This document shows, in pieces, positions 20,691 to 29,299 of a DNA stretch of 64,000 nucleotides. Under the pieces are notes generated by a model. It did not search any database and was not told where the DNA came from. It saw nothing but the letters and a program-made list of their open reading frames with translations. Source of the DNA: Lancefieldella parvula (GTDB lineage: Bacteria > Actinomycetota > Coriobacteriia > Coriobacteriales > Atopobiaceae). Position 1 is the stretch's first letter; each line of letters opens with the position of its first letter. The stretch is taken from positions 496,001 to 560,000 of the forward strand of contig CP097092.1 of assembly GCA_023300185.1 (NCBI GenBank). Direction: 5' to 3'. The position numbers were made by a program, and so were the translations under genes.

Positions 20691-21745
20691 ATGAACGCAT
20701 CTAATCGCAAGGGTATAACAAGAAAAGGCTTTCTAGCTGCGATGGGTTTCTCGACAGCAGGATCTTTGCGCAGGTTGCTCGCTTGAACAGCCTTCTGCTC
20801 CGTCCAACAGCAACAAGGGTGGTGGCGCAGAATACCGGCGGTACCACGGAGATTACGTTTGCGCTGGATTACACTCCAAACACCAATCACACCGGCATTT
20901 ATGTAGCTCAGGAGAAGGGCTACTTTGACCAAGCTGGTCTCAAGGTAACCATTCAGCAGCCACCTGCTGATGGTGCCGACGCGCTGATTGGTGCGGGTGG
21001 CGCTCAGATGGGCGTTACCTACCAGGACTATATTGCTAACAGCCTCTCGTCTTCTAATCCGCTGCCATATACGGCGGTGGCTGCTATCATTCAGCACAAT
21101 CTTTCGGGCATTATGAGCCGTGAAGAGGATCACATTGTTCGTCCGCGAGACCTGAATAACCGCACTTACGCAACGTGGAATCTCCCTGTTGAGCAGGCTA
21201 CTATCAGGTCTGTTATGGAGTCTGACGGTGGAGATCCCTCAACGCTTAAGATGGTACCTTACGAGGTAGACGACGAGGTATCTGGCTTAAAAGCAAAGAT
21301 GTTTGATGCTGTTTGGGTATATGAGCAGTGGGCTGTTCAAAACGCTCGTGTTCAGAACTTTGCGTACAACTATTTTGCCTTTGCAGCTATTGATCAAAAC
21401 TTTGACTTTTACACACCAGTTATTGCGGTAAACGATGGTTTTGCAAAAGAGAATCCAGACGCTGTTAAGGCCTTCTTGAGCGCCGCAAGAAAGGGTTACG
21501 AGTTCTGCGTTTCTAACCCAGACGAGGCAGCAGAGATTCTGCTCAAAGCTGTTCCAGAACTTGACGCTGACCTGGTTAAAGCCTCTCAGAAGTTCTTGGC
21601 TGCTAAGTACATTGACGACGCCGAGAAGTGGGGCGTTATTGACTCCGCTCGCTGGCAGCGTTTCTATACCTGGCTCAATAACCAGCAGCTGCTTGAGAAT
21701 AAGATTGATCCATCCGCAGGATTTACTAGTGAGTACCTTGGATAA
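20691..21745 (+). CDS. thiY: ThiY-like NMT1/THI5-family substrate-binding lipoprotein, frame broken twice
   Basis: Extracytoplasmic receptor for the thiamine pyrimidine precursor. The reconstructed 350-residue protein has a TRKGFLAAMGF leader (Tat-like twin basic residues) and lipobox LCAGC. It continues with FALDYTPNTNHTGIYVAQEKGYF, the NMT1/THI5 signature, and a type-2 periplasmic-binding fold. Extra bases near 20772 and 20833 separate the leader, a Ser/Asn linker and the mature domain into three frames. Immediately downstream of thiX and overlapped by thiZ. Confidence 0.88.
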
Positions 21746-22636
21746 GCAAACTACTGACATAACAGAAGGCGCAGCCGTAGAAGCTCCTGGCGAGAAGAAC
21801 CTTGGAGCTGTAGCCGCATGCGAGCCGCAACAGAATGCTCCGGCGCTTGAAGCACGCAACCTTACGCTGGTCTGGGGAAATGGCCAGGTAGTTGCTCAAG
21901 GACATCTCAATCGAGCTGCAGACCGGGTACAATCACCTGCCTGGTTGGTCGCTCGGGTTGCGGTAAGACTACGCTACTCCACGCGCTTGCAGGACTTTTG
22001 CAGCCGCAAGAGGGCAAGGTGCTGCTGCATGGCTCCGACGTCACGGGACATCCGGGCCACATTGGCTACATGCTCCAGAAGGATTTGCTCATCCCAAGCA
22101 AGCGCATCATCGACAACGTAGCGCTTCCGCTTGAGCTGAAGGGCGTCTCGCGCTCTGAGGCACGCGCACGGGCCCAGGAGATGCTGGAACGCGGTGGACT
22201 TGAGCGCGTGGCACAAAGCTGGCCTCACGAGCTCTCAGGCGGCATGAGACAGCGTGTTGCGTTCCTGCGCACGGCACTCATTGGCTCAGACATTATGCTG
22301 CTGGACGAGCCCTTCTCGGCGCTTGACGCTCTCACACGGCGAGAAATGCGTGCGTGGCTCATGTCTTCCGTGAAGGAGTTTGGCCTCTCCGTACTGGTGA
22401 TCACGCACGATGTTGATGAGGCTGTTGCAATGGCTTCTCGCATTTACGTGATGGCGGGAAGTCCCGCGCAGGGTGTAGTAACCAAGATTGTGGGCGTTAT
22501 TGAGCCACAGGGCTGCACGGATGCGGAGAAGGCAGACTCTGGCAAAGGCGCTGGTCAAGCTACTGACCTGGCATCGTTTGACTTGAGCGCAGCGTTTTTG
22601 GCTGCCAAGCGAGAAGTGCTTTCATTGCTGGGATAG
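21729..22636 (+). CDS. thiZ: ThiZ-like ABC transporter ATPase, frame broken twice
   Basis: 301 residues when corrected. A 35-residue N-terminal extension precedes the nucleotide-binding domain: Walker A GRSGCGKTT, Q-loop YMLQKDLLIP, signature ELSGGMRQRV, Walker B IMLLDEPFSALD and switch His ITHDVDEA. Two extra bases near 21898 and 21930 hide the strand before Walker A (DISIELQTG). GTG 21729 overlaps the thiY end by 17 nt. Energises the ThiXY importer. GGCGAGAA occurs twice inside (21789, 22338). Confidence 0.88.
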
Positions 22637-22656
22637 TTGTCCTTTACGTGCGCTGT

Positions 22657-23116
22657 GAACTGCCTCCCATTTCTTGGACATAAGAAATAGGAGGCAGTTC
22701 ATATGCGGGTGATTATGATTCTGTAGCGTGTTAGCGCCGGCTTTTAGGCCTGACGCACAAAATAGCGCAGCTTTGATATGTTCTGCTGAAGAATTGACAT
22801 GTTCCTAATCAAGATAGCCAGACAGCTAGGCGGTCGCACTACCCGATATTCATCTCTATGCATAAACTTCAGCTAATATGCTTAAACATGAATAGACTTA
22901 TATAAGAAATTTAACTATCGATAAATTCTGTATCTACGGAACACACCTAAGTCAGATAATCTGCTCAGATGCGGGCATTTTACACATCTAATGACGATAA
23001 TCTGCGCGTTAGAGGTATTTTCAGCGTAATGTATACGTCTTTTTAACAGATTATCTGACATAGGTGTGTTTTGAACTGCCTCCCATTTCTCGTGTCTAAG
23101 AAATGGGAGGCAGTTC
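22657..23116 (+). repeat. 460-bp palindrome-bounded non-coding element, copy 1
   Basis: Starts and ends with the same hairpin (GAACTGCCTCCCATTTCTT, 6-nt loop, complementary arm, at 22657-22700 and about 23072-23116). Internally a 24-bp inverted repeat (AACACACCTA...AGATAATCTG, at about 22940 and 23047) encloses 82 nt. No conserved reading frame. Copy 2 lies inverted at 56007-56467, about 93% identical by eye. A 67-codon frame on the minus strand is not open in copy 2. It fills most of the gap between thiZ and the aminopeptidase gene; the rest (23117-23185) holds two TTCTCGCC copies. Confidence 0.85.
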
Positions 23117-23185
23117 ACTGCGGGCTGGATGGGTTTCTCGCCTTGTGGTCTTGAACTGCGGGTTTCTCGCCTTGGATTTGATACA

Positions 23186-23222
23186 GAAAAAGACGTGAGA
23201 GCTTGTCCCTCACGTCTTTCTT
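23186..23222. terminator. Bidirectional hairpin downstream of the M18 aminopeptidase gene
   Basis: AAAGACGTGAG, 8-nt loop, CTCACGTCTTT with A-run on one side and T-rich on the other. Serves the minus-strand gene ending at 23268. Confidence 0.82.
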
Positions 23223-23267
23223 GTTAGCTTGATTTGTGTGCACGTAAAACTTATTTGAGCAGCCTAT

Positions 23268-24695
23268 TTACTCGCTGAACTCGAGGAATGCGCGGTATCC
23301 ACGATATGCCTCAAAGATGTCGGCCTTGTTTGCAATCTCCCAAGGTGCGTGCATGGAGAGAACAGGAACGCCGCAGTCGATGACGTGCATGCCATATTTA
23401 GCCAGCATGTATGCGATAGTTCCGCCGCCACCAGCGTCAACGCGACCAAGCTCAGCGGTCTGGAACTGAACGCCGGCGTTGTCCATAATGCGACGAATCA
23501 GCGCAACGTACTCGGCATCAGCATCGTTGGAGCCAAACTTGCCGCCACTACCAGTGAACTTGTTGAATGCAAGGCCGTGGCCCATGATGGCAGAGTTCTT
23601 GATTTCAAAGCTACCCGTAAAGCTAGGGTCATAACCAGCAGAAACATCACTGGAGAGCATGTAGGAGTTAGCCATGCAGCGGCGCAGAGAAAGTGGAGAC
23701 TCAAAACCGGCAAGTGCCAGGACCTCTGCCATGATGTTCTCAAAGAAGAGGGAGTTCATGCCAGTAGCGCCAACGGAGCCAATCTCTTCCTTGTCGGTCA
23801 GGATGGTGACGGAGGTACGTGCAGGAGTGTCGCACTCAAGCTGCGCAATCAGGGAAGGGTAGGAGCAGCTGCGGTCGTCGTGACCATAGCCCAAGATCAT
23901 GGAGCGGTCAAAGCCCATGTCACGAGCAGGACCTGCAGGAACAATCTCAAGCTCAGCGGAGAGAAGGTCTGCTTCCTCAATGCCGTAGAGGTCCTTCAGG
24001 ATATTGATGACGTTAGTCTTAACAGCTTCCTTTGGCTCATCGCCCTCTGCATCAGCGGGTTTCTCGCCATTCTGGCCCCAAACAAGTGGACGATTGCCAA
24101 CAATGAGGTCAAGCATCTCACCCTCGATGACCTTGGAAGCAGTCTTACCAAGCTGCTCAGCACTCAAGTGGATGAGAAGGTCGGAGATGCAGAAAACAGG
24201 GTCCGTTGGATCCTCACCAACGCATACGTTTACGACGCTACCGTCTTTAAGTGCAAGAACGCCATGAATTGCCAGAGGAATGGTGACCCACTGGTACTTC
24301 TTGACGCCGCCGTAGTAGTGGGTGTCAAGGGTAGCAAGCTCATTGCGCTCCTCGAGAGGATTCTGCTTGACGTCCAAGCGAGGGGAGTCGATGTGAGCGC
24401 CAAGGATGTTTAGGCCCTCTTCCAGGGACTTGGTACCAATCTGGACAAAGATGACGGACTTGCCGCGAATGTCTGCGTAGACTTTGTCGCCAGCCTTGAG
24501 GGTTTTACCTGCAGCGATGGCGTCAGAAAGCTTAACGTAACCTGCTGCTTCGGCAAGCTTGATAGCGCTTGCGGCGCATTCGCGCTCAGTCTTGTTCTCG
24601 GAGATAAACTTTCTGTAGCCCTCGGTAAACGACTGGAGCTTGTCCAGGTCCTCCGAGGTGTACTTTTTCCATGCGTTTGTGGTTTCCATACCCAT
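23268..24695 (-). CDS. M18 family aspartyl/leucyl aminopeptidase
   Basis: 475 residues, cytosolic two-zinc aminopeptidase (tetrahedral TET-forming family). Zinc-site motifs: GAHIDSPRLD, YGHDDRSC, LTDKEEIGSVGATG and the C-terminal VLSMHAPWE. Length is typical for the bacterial ApeA/ApeB group. ATG 24695 preceded by GAAAGG. Intact reading frame; single gene. Likely contributes to peptide-based nutrition. Confidence 0.93.
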   Translation of the reverse strand: MGMETTNAWKKYTSEDLDKLQSFTEGYRKFISENKTERECAASAIKLAEAAGYVKLSDAIAAGKTLKAGDKVYADIRGKSVIFVQIGTKSLEEGLNILGAHIDSPRLDVKQNPLEERNELATLDTHYYGGVKKYQWVTIPLAIHGVLALKDGSVVNVCVGEDPTDPVFCISDLLIHLSAEQLGKTASKVIEGEMLDLIVGNRPLVWGQNGEKPADAEGDEPKEAVKTNVINILKDLYGIEEADLLSAELEIVPAGPARDMGFDRSMILGYGHDDRSCSYPSLIAQLECDTPARTSVTILTDKEEIGSVGATGMNSLFFENIMAEVLALAGFESPLSLRRCMANSYMLSSDVSAGYDPSFTGSFEIKNSAIMGHGLAFNKFTGSGGKFGSNDADAEYVALIRRIMDNAGVQFQTAELGRVDAGGGGTIAYMLAKYGMHVIDCGVPVLSMHAPWEIANKADIFEAYRGYRAFLEFSE

Positions 24696-24789
24696 CCTTT
24701 CTGTAGCAAGCTCTGTGTGAGCTGCTGCTTGTTGTTGCTGTTAGGTGTGTTGCAGTGGTCGCGGTGCCGGCGACTGCTGCGACCGCGAC

Positions 24790-25732
24790 TTAGTTGCCTC
24801 CATTGGAGCTGTTTGAGCCAGAACCGCTGGAGCCACTGTCAGAACTATTACCAGAGCCAGAGTTCTGATTGGAACCAGAATTGCTGCTTGAGCTGCCCGT
24901 TCCAGAGTTGTTGCTGGAAGAATTGCTCTCAGACGAGCTGCTTGAGCTGCTAGAGTCGCTGGTCTTTTCCGAACTAGACGAGCTGTCGGAGCTGGTGGTC
25001 TCTGATTTCTTGGAGTCAGTGCTCTCCGAAGAGGAATCCTTGGAATCAGTGGACTTGCTTGACTCGTCGGTCTTCTCGCTAGAAGAGCTGGAATCGTCTT
25101 TCTTATCCGTCGAATTGCTGGTATTCGTAGTTTTTTCCGTCACAACTGGGGTTGTGCTGACCTTTGGTCCCAAGCCAGATCCGTCGGTGATATAGCTGAG
25201 GAACATGGCATAAAGAATGACGGCAGAAATGGTAAAGATAATTGAAATAATGGTCACGATAGTCAGCGCTCTTACGCGCTTGCGAGACAGCTGTTGGTGT
25301 GCGATTTACCTGCGACGACTGCCCTGTGCGAGAGTCAGCGTTGGGATAATAATCGCGAGAAGGTGCATATTGTGCTCGAGGCATATATTGTGTGCCTTCA
25401 AGCGTTGTTTGGCTGCTGTTTGGATATGCCTGCTGGTTATATTCATCGTTGTCGCCAGCGCGGAACTTATGCGTGGAGCGCCTGATAACGTTCTGGTAAA
25501 TCTGCGAAGCAAGCGCCGAGGCGGCGGCACCAACGGCCACGCCAATAATCGAGCCTGCAATACCAATCTGGTTTGACAGTACAAACGCAGTCACCGCGGC
25601 AAGCGATGTTGCCAAAATTTGGGTAATCGAGACGTCCTTAAGAAGGCCGGGCTTCTCGTCTGTTGCCTCATCTGTAGGCTGAGCAGGCGAAGCTAATCGA
25701 GTTTTGTCTGCATCAAAGTGCTTATAGCTCAC
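24790..25732 (-). CDS. Membrane protein with Ser-rich extracellular tail; one frameshift
   Basis: Not a recognised family. The reconstructed 313-residue protein has an N-terminal cytosolic stretch, two helices (about 30-75, Gly/Ala-rich), a Tyr/Gln/Pro-rich linker, a third membrane helix (VRALTIVTIISIIFTISAVILYAMFL) and a C-terminal tail of about 130 residues that is almost only Ser, Lys, Asp, Glu, Thr, Gly and Asn. One extra base near 25290 splits it. The Ser-rich tail looks like a wall-spanning stalk or a glycosylation substrate. Topology suggests the tail is outside. Confidence 0.7.
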
Positions 25733-25997
25733 AAGATGCTCCTTTCTTCGAACTGATAGCCTACCTCATTTTTGTGAAGAAGTAATGTTTCGTCGCTAAA
25801 TCGCAACATCAGAGGGCATTAAGTTTCATCCAACATACAACTTCAGTGTCGGAAATGGCGAGAAGTTCTGTGAGTAACTAAGCGATTTTCTTATGCGCGT
25901 GTTTCTCGCCATGTATTTGTTAAAAACGACCGTATCAAAGGTGATGAAACAAGGTATCATTTATATGTATCAGTTTTCCGTCAAACGGAGGTTTAGC

Positions 25998-26870
25998 ATG
26001 CTTGTAAGCGCAAAAGCCATGCTCCAGAGTGCCGAGAAGGGCCACTATGGCATCGGCGCATTCAACGAGAACAACCTTGAGTGGACCGCAGCAATCCTTG
26101 ATGCAGCAGAAGAGCTTCAGTCTCCTGTCATCATTCAGTGCACCAGCGGCGCAGCAAAGTGGCAGGTAAGCTACCGCGTTGTTGCAGACATGGTTCGTCG
26201 TCTTGTTGAGGACAAGAACATCACCGTTCCAGTTGCTCTTCACCTTGACCACGGTTCATATGAGGATGCATTCAAGTGCATCGAGGCTGGATTTACTTCC
26301 ATTATGTACGATGGTTCTCACGAGCCTGATTTTGAGACCAACCTTAAGCGCACCGAAGAGGTCGTAAAGGCAGCTCACGCAAAGGGTATTTCTGTTGAGG
26401 CTGAGGTCGGCGGCATCGGCGGCACCGAGGACGGCGTTACCGCTAAGGGCGAGCTTGCTGATCCTGAGCAGTGCGCAAAGATTGCTGACCTGGGCGTTGA
26501 CTTCCTTGCATGCGGCATCGGCAACATTCATGGTATCTACCCAGCTAACTGGGAGGGCCTCTCCTTCGACCAGCTCAAGGCTATCAAGGAGCGCGTTGGC
26601 GATCTTCCACTTGTTCTTCACGGTGGCACCGGCATTCCTGTAGAGCAGGTTCAGAAGGCTATCTCTATGGGCATTTCCAAGATCAATGTCAACACCGATC
26701 TTCAGCTTGTCTTTGCTGAGGCAACCAAGAAGTACGTTGAGGCTGGCCTTGTTGACAACGGCAAGGGCTACGATCCTCGTAAGCTTCTGAAGCCTGGTCG
26801 CGAGGCAATCATCGAGCGCACCAAGGAGCTCATCCGCGAGTTTGGTTCCGACGGTAAGGGCTGGAACTAA
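25998..26870 (+). CDS. fba: Class II fructose-bisphosphate aldolase
   Basis: Glycolytic aldol cleavage of fructose-1,6-bisphosphate with zinc. 290 residues from ATG 25998 (GGAGG 6 nt upstream; longer in-frame ATGs lack a site). Motifs: GAFNENNLEW, HLDHGSYEDA (zinc His and catalytic Asp), EAEVGGIGGTEDG, LVLHGGTGIP and the phosphate loop INVNTDLQ. Strongly optimised codons. Own terminator at 26935. Confidence 0.96.
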   Translation: MLVSAKAMLQSAEKGHYGIGAFNENNLEWTAAILDAAEELQSPVIIQCTSGAAKWQVSYRVVADMVRRLVEDKNITVPVALHLDHGSYEDAFKCIEAGFTSIMYDGSHEPDFETNLKRTEEVVKAAHAKGISVEAEVGGIGGTEDGVTAKGELADPEQCAKIADLGVDFLACGIGNIHGIYPANWEGLSFDQLKAIKERVGDLPLVLHGGTGIPVEQVQKAISMGISKINVNTDLQLVFAEATKKYVEAGLVDNGKGYDPRKLLKPGREAIIERTKELIREFGSDGKGWN

Positions 26871-26934
26871 CTGCTGCGGTTTACGCTGGGCGCGGGCGTC
26901 GATGCGACAGCGCGTTCTTGCTGCTAGTTAAAGC

Positions 26935-26966
26935 AACGGACCTGGATTTTTCCAGGTCCGTTTTTT
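26935..26966 (+). terminator. Intrinsic terminator of fba
   Basis: AACGGACCTGGA, TTTT, TCCAGGTCCGTT, T-run. Confidence 0.95.
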
Positions 26967-27040
26967 GTTGGGCGCGGTATGTGCGAAAGACGTGCACCTA
27001 GTACGCCCTTCTCGCGAGGGGCGGGTGATGTGTTTGATGT

Positions 27041-27164
27041 GAGCCTGAATTTCTCGCCAAGTCTGAACGATTTGCCGGATTTTCTCACCATGTCTGAGTA
27101 ATTTGCCTGTTTTTCTCGCCTTATCTGAGTGATTTTGTTCAGACTTGTTAAACATTTCAGGCTC
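27041..27164 (+). repeat. 124-bp MITE-like element, left copy
   Basis: Bounded by GAGCCTGAA and TTCAGGCTC. Inside are three imperfect 31-nt tandem units (TTCTCgCCAaGTCTGA...TTTGCCgG). The inverted partner, also exactly 124 bp, is at 28611-28734; they flank one gene. The rest of the 26967-27481 gap is AT-rich with no recognisable gene. A TTCTCGCGAG box sits about 25 nt outside both copies. Confidence 0.8.
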
Positions 27165-27481
27165 AGTTTCATGAAAGAGAAGTGCGCAAGCCGCTTGGTC
27201 AAGTTCGCATTTCGGACTAGCGTCAATTAACGTGTAATACTCATTTGCGTCATGCAGTATGGAGAAGAATACTCATTTAAATATGGAATTCTAATTTTGT
27301 CACTTATTTGTCACGAAATTGAGAAAATACATTTATTTAGCGGTCTAATCTTTGTAGCAGGACTTTTATAAGATGATATTTTAAGGTGTTTTTAATCTAT
27401 CTGCGGAAATAAGGTATTAATCAAATATTCGTAGGTTTTTTGTTGTTTTGCTTATTTGACTTTTAGAAATACTATTCCCAT

Positions 27482-28525
27482 ATGGAATATTACCTTTCAC
27501 ATACATCTGCTCTACAAATTTATCGTGCTTTGCGAACACGGAGACACGAACTCTTAACTCATGGATTTAATGAGTATCTGAATAAGTTCAATTTAGATGC
27601 TAGACAATTACTGGCCAAAGATGATATTCCTTATCGCGATTTGGTTAGAGCTATTAATGCCGAGTTGCTAGTAGATTATGGTATTGAACTTAAAAATCCA
27701 GTCGAAATTACTGTGAGTAATAAAAAGAATTCTTGTGTTTATGAGGGAATTCATTTTCATGTGGATACCTGTGCTTCGTTTGGTTCTGTGATAAAACTGA
27801 ATATAAACAGTTCTTCAGTTTTAATTTCATCTCCATTTGAATTGCTGTTTCAAATGGCTTCTAAATTGAGCCTGTTTGAACTAGTACTCCTCATTTCAGA
27901 ATTCCAAGGACGTTTTGTTATTGATGCGTCAACAGGAGAATTGCAGTCAAATTGGTATACGCCTCTTTTTAAAAAGTCAGAATTACTTGCATATCTCACC
28001 AAAAAGAAAGGTGTTAGATCTTTTAGAAAAGTAAAGGCTGCGGCAGATTTGTCTGTTGAAAATGCAGCTTCGCCGATGGAGGTTAAACTGGCACTTCGAG
28101 CTTTATTGCCAGTGTATAAAGGTGGATATGCTATTCCATGCGTTGAGTTAAACAAAGAATTTGAGATACAAAATATGTCAGGTATCAAATCTCAAAAGAA
28201 AAATCGTGCAATCGATCTACTTCTATCCAGCGGTGTATCAAATGCACGAGGTACTCAAAATGTAGCACTTGAATATAACGGATCTGTTCATGAATCGATT
28301 GATGCCGCAGACAGGGACTACAAACGAAATAACGAACTTTTAGCTGCTGGTATAGAAGAGTTTGTAATTAGCAAAAATGAATATGACGATATCGTTTTTA
28401 TGGATAATCTATTTACGGTCATTCGCTCTAGGCTAAATCTACCAAGAAGACATACATCTTCAAAACAAAGGCAAATTGAAAGAGAGAAAAGAATTAAATT
28501 GTGGAAAGAGTTAGAAAAGATTTAG
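27482..28525 (+). CDS. AT-rich single gene with C-terminal DUF559/Vsr-like nuclease motif
   Basis: 347 residues. The N-terminal two thirds (SALQIYRALRTRR...) resemble no family I can name. The C-terminus has ALEYNGSVHESIDAADRDYKRNNEL and later GIEEFVISKNE, which fits the DUF559/Vsr pattern (hydrophobic-E-x-N/D-G-x-x-H ... D-x-x-R-x-x-x-L ... G), a PD-(D/E)XK-type nuclease fold. AT-rich codons unlike its neighbours and position between inverted 124-bp repeats suggest horizontal acquisition. A defence or mobile role is inference. The ATG has no clear ribosome site, so the start is uncertain. Confidence 0.7.
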   Translation: MEYYLSHTSALQIYRALRTRRHELLTHGFNEYLNKFNLDARQLLAKDDIPYRDLVRAINAELLVDYGIELKNPVEITVSNKKNSCVYEGIHFHVDTCASFGSVIKLNINSSSVLISSPFELLFQMASKLSLFELVLLISEFQGRFVIDASTGELQSNWYTPLFKKSELLAYLTKKKGVRSFRKVKAAADLSVENAASPMEVKLALRALLPVYKGGYAIPCVELNKEFEIQNMSGIKSQKKNRAIDLLLSSGVSNARGTQNVALEYNGSVHESIDAADRDYKRNNELLAAGIEEFVISKNEYDDIVFMDNLFTVIRSRLNLPRRHTSSKQRQIEREKRIKLWKELEKI

Positions 28526-28554
28526 AAATACTAACTTGAATCTACGATAAATTC

Positions 28555-28610
28555 TTCAAGCCTAGGAAATCGTTCAAGCCCTAGGAAATCGATCAAGCCC
28601 TAGGAAATCA
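28555..28610 (+). repeat. Short tandem repeat, three 18-19 bp units
   Basis: Unit TTCAAGCCCTAGGAAATCG, repeated three times with small changes, abutting the right 124-bp element. The core CCTAGG is palindromic. Confidence 0.8.
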
Positions 28611-28734
28611 GAGCCTGAATAACTTACCAAGTCTGAGTAAAATCGCTCAGACTTGGTGAGAAAAACCGGCAAATCACTCAGACATGGTAAGAGAATCCGG
28701 CAAATCGTTCAGACATGATGTGATTTTCAGGCTC
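28611..28734 (-). repeat. 124-bp MITE-like element, right copy (inverted)
   Basis: Reverse complement begins GAGCCTGAA and ends TTCAGGCTC, with the same three 31-nt units as 27041-27164. The last unit forms a hairpin AAGTCTGAG/CTCAGACTT. The remainder of the gap to 28844 shows TTTCTCGCGAGAAA and no gene. Confidence 0.8.
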
Positions 28735-28844
28735 ACGCTCGGCGCACTCCAAGTGCGTCTTTCTCGCGAGAAACCCGGTGTACTCCAGAGCTCTCTTGCC
28801 ATGAAAGCCCACCGCACACGACAATAAAACCGCAGCTTAAACTT

Positions 28845-29288
28845 TTACTCAGCGGTAGGGTTGTCGGCGGGGGAGACGTGCATGTTGCCTTCGTTGCGGG
28901 CGATGTCCGCGAGCGTCTTGCTGTCCAGGAAACTGGAGGTCATGCGGCCAAGGTCGCGCCAAATGTTGATGGTGGTGCAGGACTCCATCTGGGGACAGAG
29001 GGTGGTGTTTGTGCAGCTCAGACAGCTGGCAGGCGCAAGATTGCCTTCGGCTGCGCGAAGAATCTCGCCCAGCGTGTAGTCCTCGGGCTTGCGCGTGAGT
29101 CGATAGCCGCCGCCCTTTCCACGCAGGCTCTCGACGTATCCAGCCTTGTGCATCAGCGCAATGACCTGCTCAAGGTACTTGCGCGAGATATTCTGGCGCT
29201 CGGAAACATCGCCCAGCGAGACCCAGCCGTCGTGAACGGCCAGGTCAGCCATTGCGCGAAGCGCGTACATTCCCTTTGTAGAGAACAT
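28845..29288 (-). CDS. sufR: Rrf2/IscR-family iron-sulfur regulator of the suf operon
   Basis: 147 residues from ATG 29288 (a GTG at 29297 is an alternative, 2 nt after the sufU stop). Winged-helix Rrf2 domain (KYLEQVIALMHKAGYVESLRGKGGGYRLTR) and a cysteine cluster CLSCTNTTLCPQMESC that fits the [2Fe-2S] ligand loop of IscR-type sensors. Last gene of the suf operon, so it probably represses or tunes the operon according to cluster status. The symbol is by context; iscR-like is equally valid. Confidence 0.85.
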   Translation of the reverse strand: MFSTKGMYALRAMADLAVHDGWVSLGDVSERQNISRKYLEQVIALMHKAGYVESLRGKGGGYRLTRKPEDYTLGEILRAAEGNLAPASCLSCTNTTLCPQMESCTTINIWRDLGRMTSSFLDSKTLADIARNEGNMHVSPADNPTAE

Positions 29289-29299
29289 TCCGGCCACGG

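Noticed and set aside
22915..23118. 67-codon frame on the minus strand inside copy 1 of the 460-bp element
   Set aside because: The matching frame in copy 2 has an early stop and the ribosome site is missing, so coding is not supported.
27041..27164. CRISPR-like array (31-nt units) in the 124-bp elements and the 19-bp tandem units at 28555
   Set aside because: Units are contiguous without unique spacers, only three long, and no cas gene is near.
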